Positions 25,048-26,431 of a DNA stretch of 26,431 bases are shown here, one piece after another. The notes below the pieces were generated by a model. That model was not told where the DNA came from, did no database searches, and saw only the letters and a program-made list of their open reading frames with translations. This stretch comes from JAITVM01 sp031551135 (GTDB lineage Bacteria; Bacillota; Clostridia; Lachnospirales; JAITVM01): NCBI GenBank assembly GCA_031551135.1, contig JAVBOA010000032.1, forward strand, positions 1 through 26,431. Reading direction: 5' to 3'. The translations under genes were made by a program, and so were the position numbers. Every line of letters starts with the position of its first letter. Positions within the stretch are counted from its first letter, which is position 1.

Positions 25048-25076
25048 ATTATGACACACTCGTACACTCATGTCGT
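25048..25076 (-). promoter_or_regulatory. Promoter of parA with direct repeats in the spacer
   Basis: ACGACA (25076-25071), a 17-base spacer and CATAAT (25053-25048) on the minus strand. On the plus strand the spacer holds two 8-base repeats, ACACTCGT (25056-25063) and ACACTCAT (25064-25071), placed to act as an operator or partition site. Confidence 0.5.
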
Positions 25077-25147
25077 GCCAAAAGAAAAAATCAAGGCTAA
25101 TGATAAATTGGAGCATATTTTCAAAGATTTTATTTGAAATTCTCCAT

Positions 25148-25186
25148 AGAGGTAAAAAAGAGGTAAAATATTATTTAGAGGTAAAA
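25148..25186 (+). repeat. Three copies of AGAGGTAAAA between parA leader and tRNA-Met
   Basis: Exact copies start at 25148, 25159 and 25177, spaced 11 and 18 bases, in AT-rich DNA just outside the tRNA terminator. They may be iterons, recombinase arm sites or a centromere; the sequence does not decide. Confidence 0.7.
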
Positions 25187-25223
25187 AATAAAACCCTTAA
25201 AAATGTTGATTTTTAAGGGTTTT
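25184..25223 (-). terminator. Strong terminator of the tRNA operon
   Basis: A perfect 14-bp stem (25190-25203 with 25210-25223) with a 6-base loop, followed on the minus strand by ATTTTTTA. It begins 4 bases after the tRNA-Met end. As its outer arms are A/T runs it may also work in the other direction. Confidence 0.85.
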
Positions 25224-25226
25224 TAA

Positions 25227-25300
25227 TAGCGGAAGAGGGATTTGAACCCCCGACACTGCGGGTATGAACCGCATGCTCTAGCCAACTGAGCTATTCCGCC
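25227..25300 (-). tRNA. tRNA-Met (anticodon CAT), elongator type
   Basis: A full cloverleaf: acceptor GGCGGAA with TTCCGCT (first pair G-U), D arm GCTC/GAGC, anticodon stem TGCGG/CCGCA with loop TTCATAC, T arm with GGTTCAAATCC. CCA is not encoded. The G1-U72 pair and the anticodon arm resemble Bacillus elongator tRNA-Met rather than initiator; an Ile2 tRNA with modified CAT is less likely. Its 3' end faces the conjugative element. Confidence 0.92.
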
Positions 25301-25307
25301 ACATGGA

Positions 25308-25380
25308 TGGGAACAATAGGGCTCGAACCTATGACCCCCTGCTTGTAAGGCAGGTGCTCTCCCAGCTGAGCTATGCTCCC
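25308..25380 (-). tRNA. tRNA-Val (anticodon TAC)
   Basis: A full cloverleaf: acceptor GGGAGCA with TGTTCCC (one G-U pair), D arm GCTC/GAGC, anticodon stem CCTGC/GCAGG with loop CTTACAA, T arm with GGTTCGAGCCC. CCA is not encoded. It lies 7 bases before tRNA-Met and shares its transcript. Confidence 0.93.
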
Positions 25381-25394
25381 ATGCAACGAAAACA

Positions 25395-25423
25395 AGTATA
25401 TCATAGGGATTCATACATGTCAA
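25395..25423 (-). promoter_or_regulatory. Promoter of the tRNA-Val/tRNA-Met operon
   Basis: Consensus TTGACA (25423-25418), a 17-base spacer and TATACT (25400-25395) on the minus strand, 14 bases before tRNA-Val. It is the strongest promoter in the window. Confidence 0.88.
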
Positions 25424-25465
25424 TATGAAATAAACAATTTTCAAGGAAATTTAGTTTCATCGTTA

Positions 25466-26431
25466 CTATTCAGCAGGACAAGGAGCAGGATTAGTAAAAA
25501 GGGAATTGATGATGCAGAACAAATCATGAGAACGTATTTTTGCATAGCAAATAACGCCATTCCAAGAATGAAAACAGCCGGATACCTTTTGCTTCGTTTT
25601 ACACGGACGCAAATCGCGTTCGGCTTGATTGTTTGTAAATGGTGCTTTATAATCCCTTATAAAGAGCATATATGAGTTTTTATATTCTTTTAAACGCTTT
25701 AAAATTGGACAAAATTCTTTATATCCAAAGCTTTCTTGCGACATTTTATTTAAAATTTCAGTTCCCTCATTTAGCAGGTCATCATATGTACTTTCAAACT
25801 CAAATAATTTTTCCGCTTCACATTCCTCCGTTTTATTTTTGTAGTCATTAATCCCTACATAAAATTTTCTGAATTTATCTGCCCAATCAATTTTATATAG
25901 TACATGCAAGCCTTTTAGTTCTCTCGAAAGATGCGCTCCGCAGGTTGCATGAAAATTGCCATATTTATAATATTTTTTATCATGGTCGTGTGACAATATC
26001 CCACAAAAGGACGGAATTATCCCGTCTTTCTGAACACCCTTGTCATCCTTGTGTGGATTTACGGTGTACAAAGTTGTTGTTTGGTTTGAATGCGTGCGTA
26101 TTGTCACGTTAAATGTACTTTTGTCTGACTTCTTCGGTGTTGGGTTTCCATATTCCAAAACCTGCGTACATTTTAGTAATGTTTCGTCTACATGCATTAC
26201 TTCGCCGTTTTTCAAATCTCTCTTTAAGGCTTCTATGTCAACTTTTTCCGCAGCCTCACAATTGAATTTATCAATCGTGGCTTCGCTCAAATTTATTAAA
26301 CCATGTGATATGCTGTGAAAAAATCCGGATAATCTATTCCCGGATATCGCCCCTTCATTTGACAGCAAAACTGATATGGTCTTTAAATTGTTGCCATAGC
26401 TTACATTTGGCATCTGATTTGTCGAATATCG
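25466..26431 (-). CDS. tnpC: IS66-family transposase, C-terminal part (runs off the window)
   Basis: The frame is open to the last base, so the N-terminus is outside. The visible part covers most of the IS66 DDE domain: first Asp in VMHVDETLLK, second in GILSHDHDKKYYKYG, and the Glu in TNNQAERDLRPCKTKQKVSG, followed by the CYAKIRS helix. Upstream residues YGNNLKTISVLLSNE are also typical. It would move the IS66 element by cut and paste. Terminal repeats and accessory genes were not found; the right end is missing and the left end could lie in 25424-25465. Key catalytic residues are present, so it is not visibly dead. Confidence 0.85.
   Translation of the reverse strand, partial: RYSTNQMPNVSYGNNLKTISVLLSNEGAISGNRLSGFFHSISHGLINLSEATIDKFNCEAAEKVDIEALKRDLKNGEVMHVDETLLKCTQVLEYGNPTPKKSDKSTFNVTIRTHSNQTTTLYTVNPHKDDKGVQKDGIIPSFCGILSHDHDKKYYKYGNFHATCGAHLSRELKGLHVLYKIDWADKFRKFYVGINDYKNKTEECEAEKLFEFESTYDDLLNEGTEILNKMSQESFGYKEFCPILKRLKEYKNSYMLFIRDYKAPFTNNQAERDLRPCKTKQKVSGCFHSWNGVICYAKIRSHDLFCIINSLFTNPAPCPAE

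Noticed and set aside
25148..25186. CRISPR array
   Set aside because: Only three 10-base repeats with 1- and 8-base gaps; no spacers and no cas genes.
25223..25444. A 73-codon ORF on the minus strand across the tRNA genes
   Set aside because: It is the translation of the two tRNAs; the EHSSAGRAPALQ-type residues are a well-known tRNA artefact.
25373..25675. 100-codon plus-strand ORF between tRNAs and transposase
   Set aside because: It is antisense to the end of the IS66 transposase and lies over the tRNA promoter.

Overview
The window is an AT-rich stretch of a low-GC Firmicute, probably a gut Clostridium relative (Oscillospiraceae or Lachnospiraceae type). The evidence is the gene families (MobP3/MobL-type relaxase, PrgI, DUF3991-Toprim primase, SNF2-methylase giant, TnpV), strong AGGAGG ribosome sites and common TTG starts. 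Species cannot be read from the sequence.

Most of it (about 1352-24954, all on the minus strand) is one conjugative element, read right to left. (1) Maintenance and replication, 24954-20336: ParA, ParB, a replisome-organizer-like initiator, a DnaB-type helicase and a small ArpU/sigma-like regulator. (2) A 6.1-kb gene for an ArdC-like/N6-methylase/SNF2-helicase protein (20159-14010), carrying a complete TnpV-like gene in another frame of the same strand. (3) A second ArpU-like regulator, a truncated ParB-like ORF and a primase-like DUF3991/Toprim protein with a PolC-N-like front domain (13999-11866). (4) A well-formed oriT candidate (about 11745-11830) followed by a ribbon-helix-helix accessory protein, the relaxase and the VirD4 coupling protein. 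(5) A Gram-positive type IV secretion set: VirB2-like pilin, VirB6-like, a small membrane protein, PrgI/VirB3, VirB4 split in two ORFs, a membrane-anchored C39-type peptidase, and a CpaE-like protein with a broken Walker A.

The genes form a chain: intergenic gaps are short, and the stop of one gene often supplies the ribosome site of the next. Promoter or leader regions break the chain before parA, before the oriT-proximal mob operon and before the primase. Two of these leaders are diverged copies of one another.

On the left (1-1203, plus strand) are two tandem paralogues of an unrecognised membrane-anchored protein, the first cut by the window edge. On the right (25227-25380) lie tRNA-Val and tRNA-Met genes with a near-consensus promoter and strong terminator, then an IS66-type transposase running off the edge. 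The tRNA-Met 3' end faces the element, so this could be an integration boundary. No integrase is in the window, so integrative element versus plasmid cannot be settled here.
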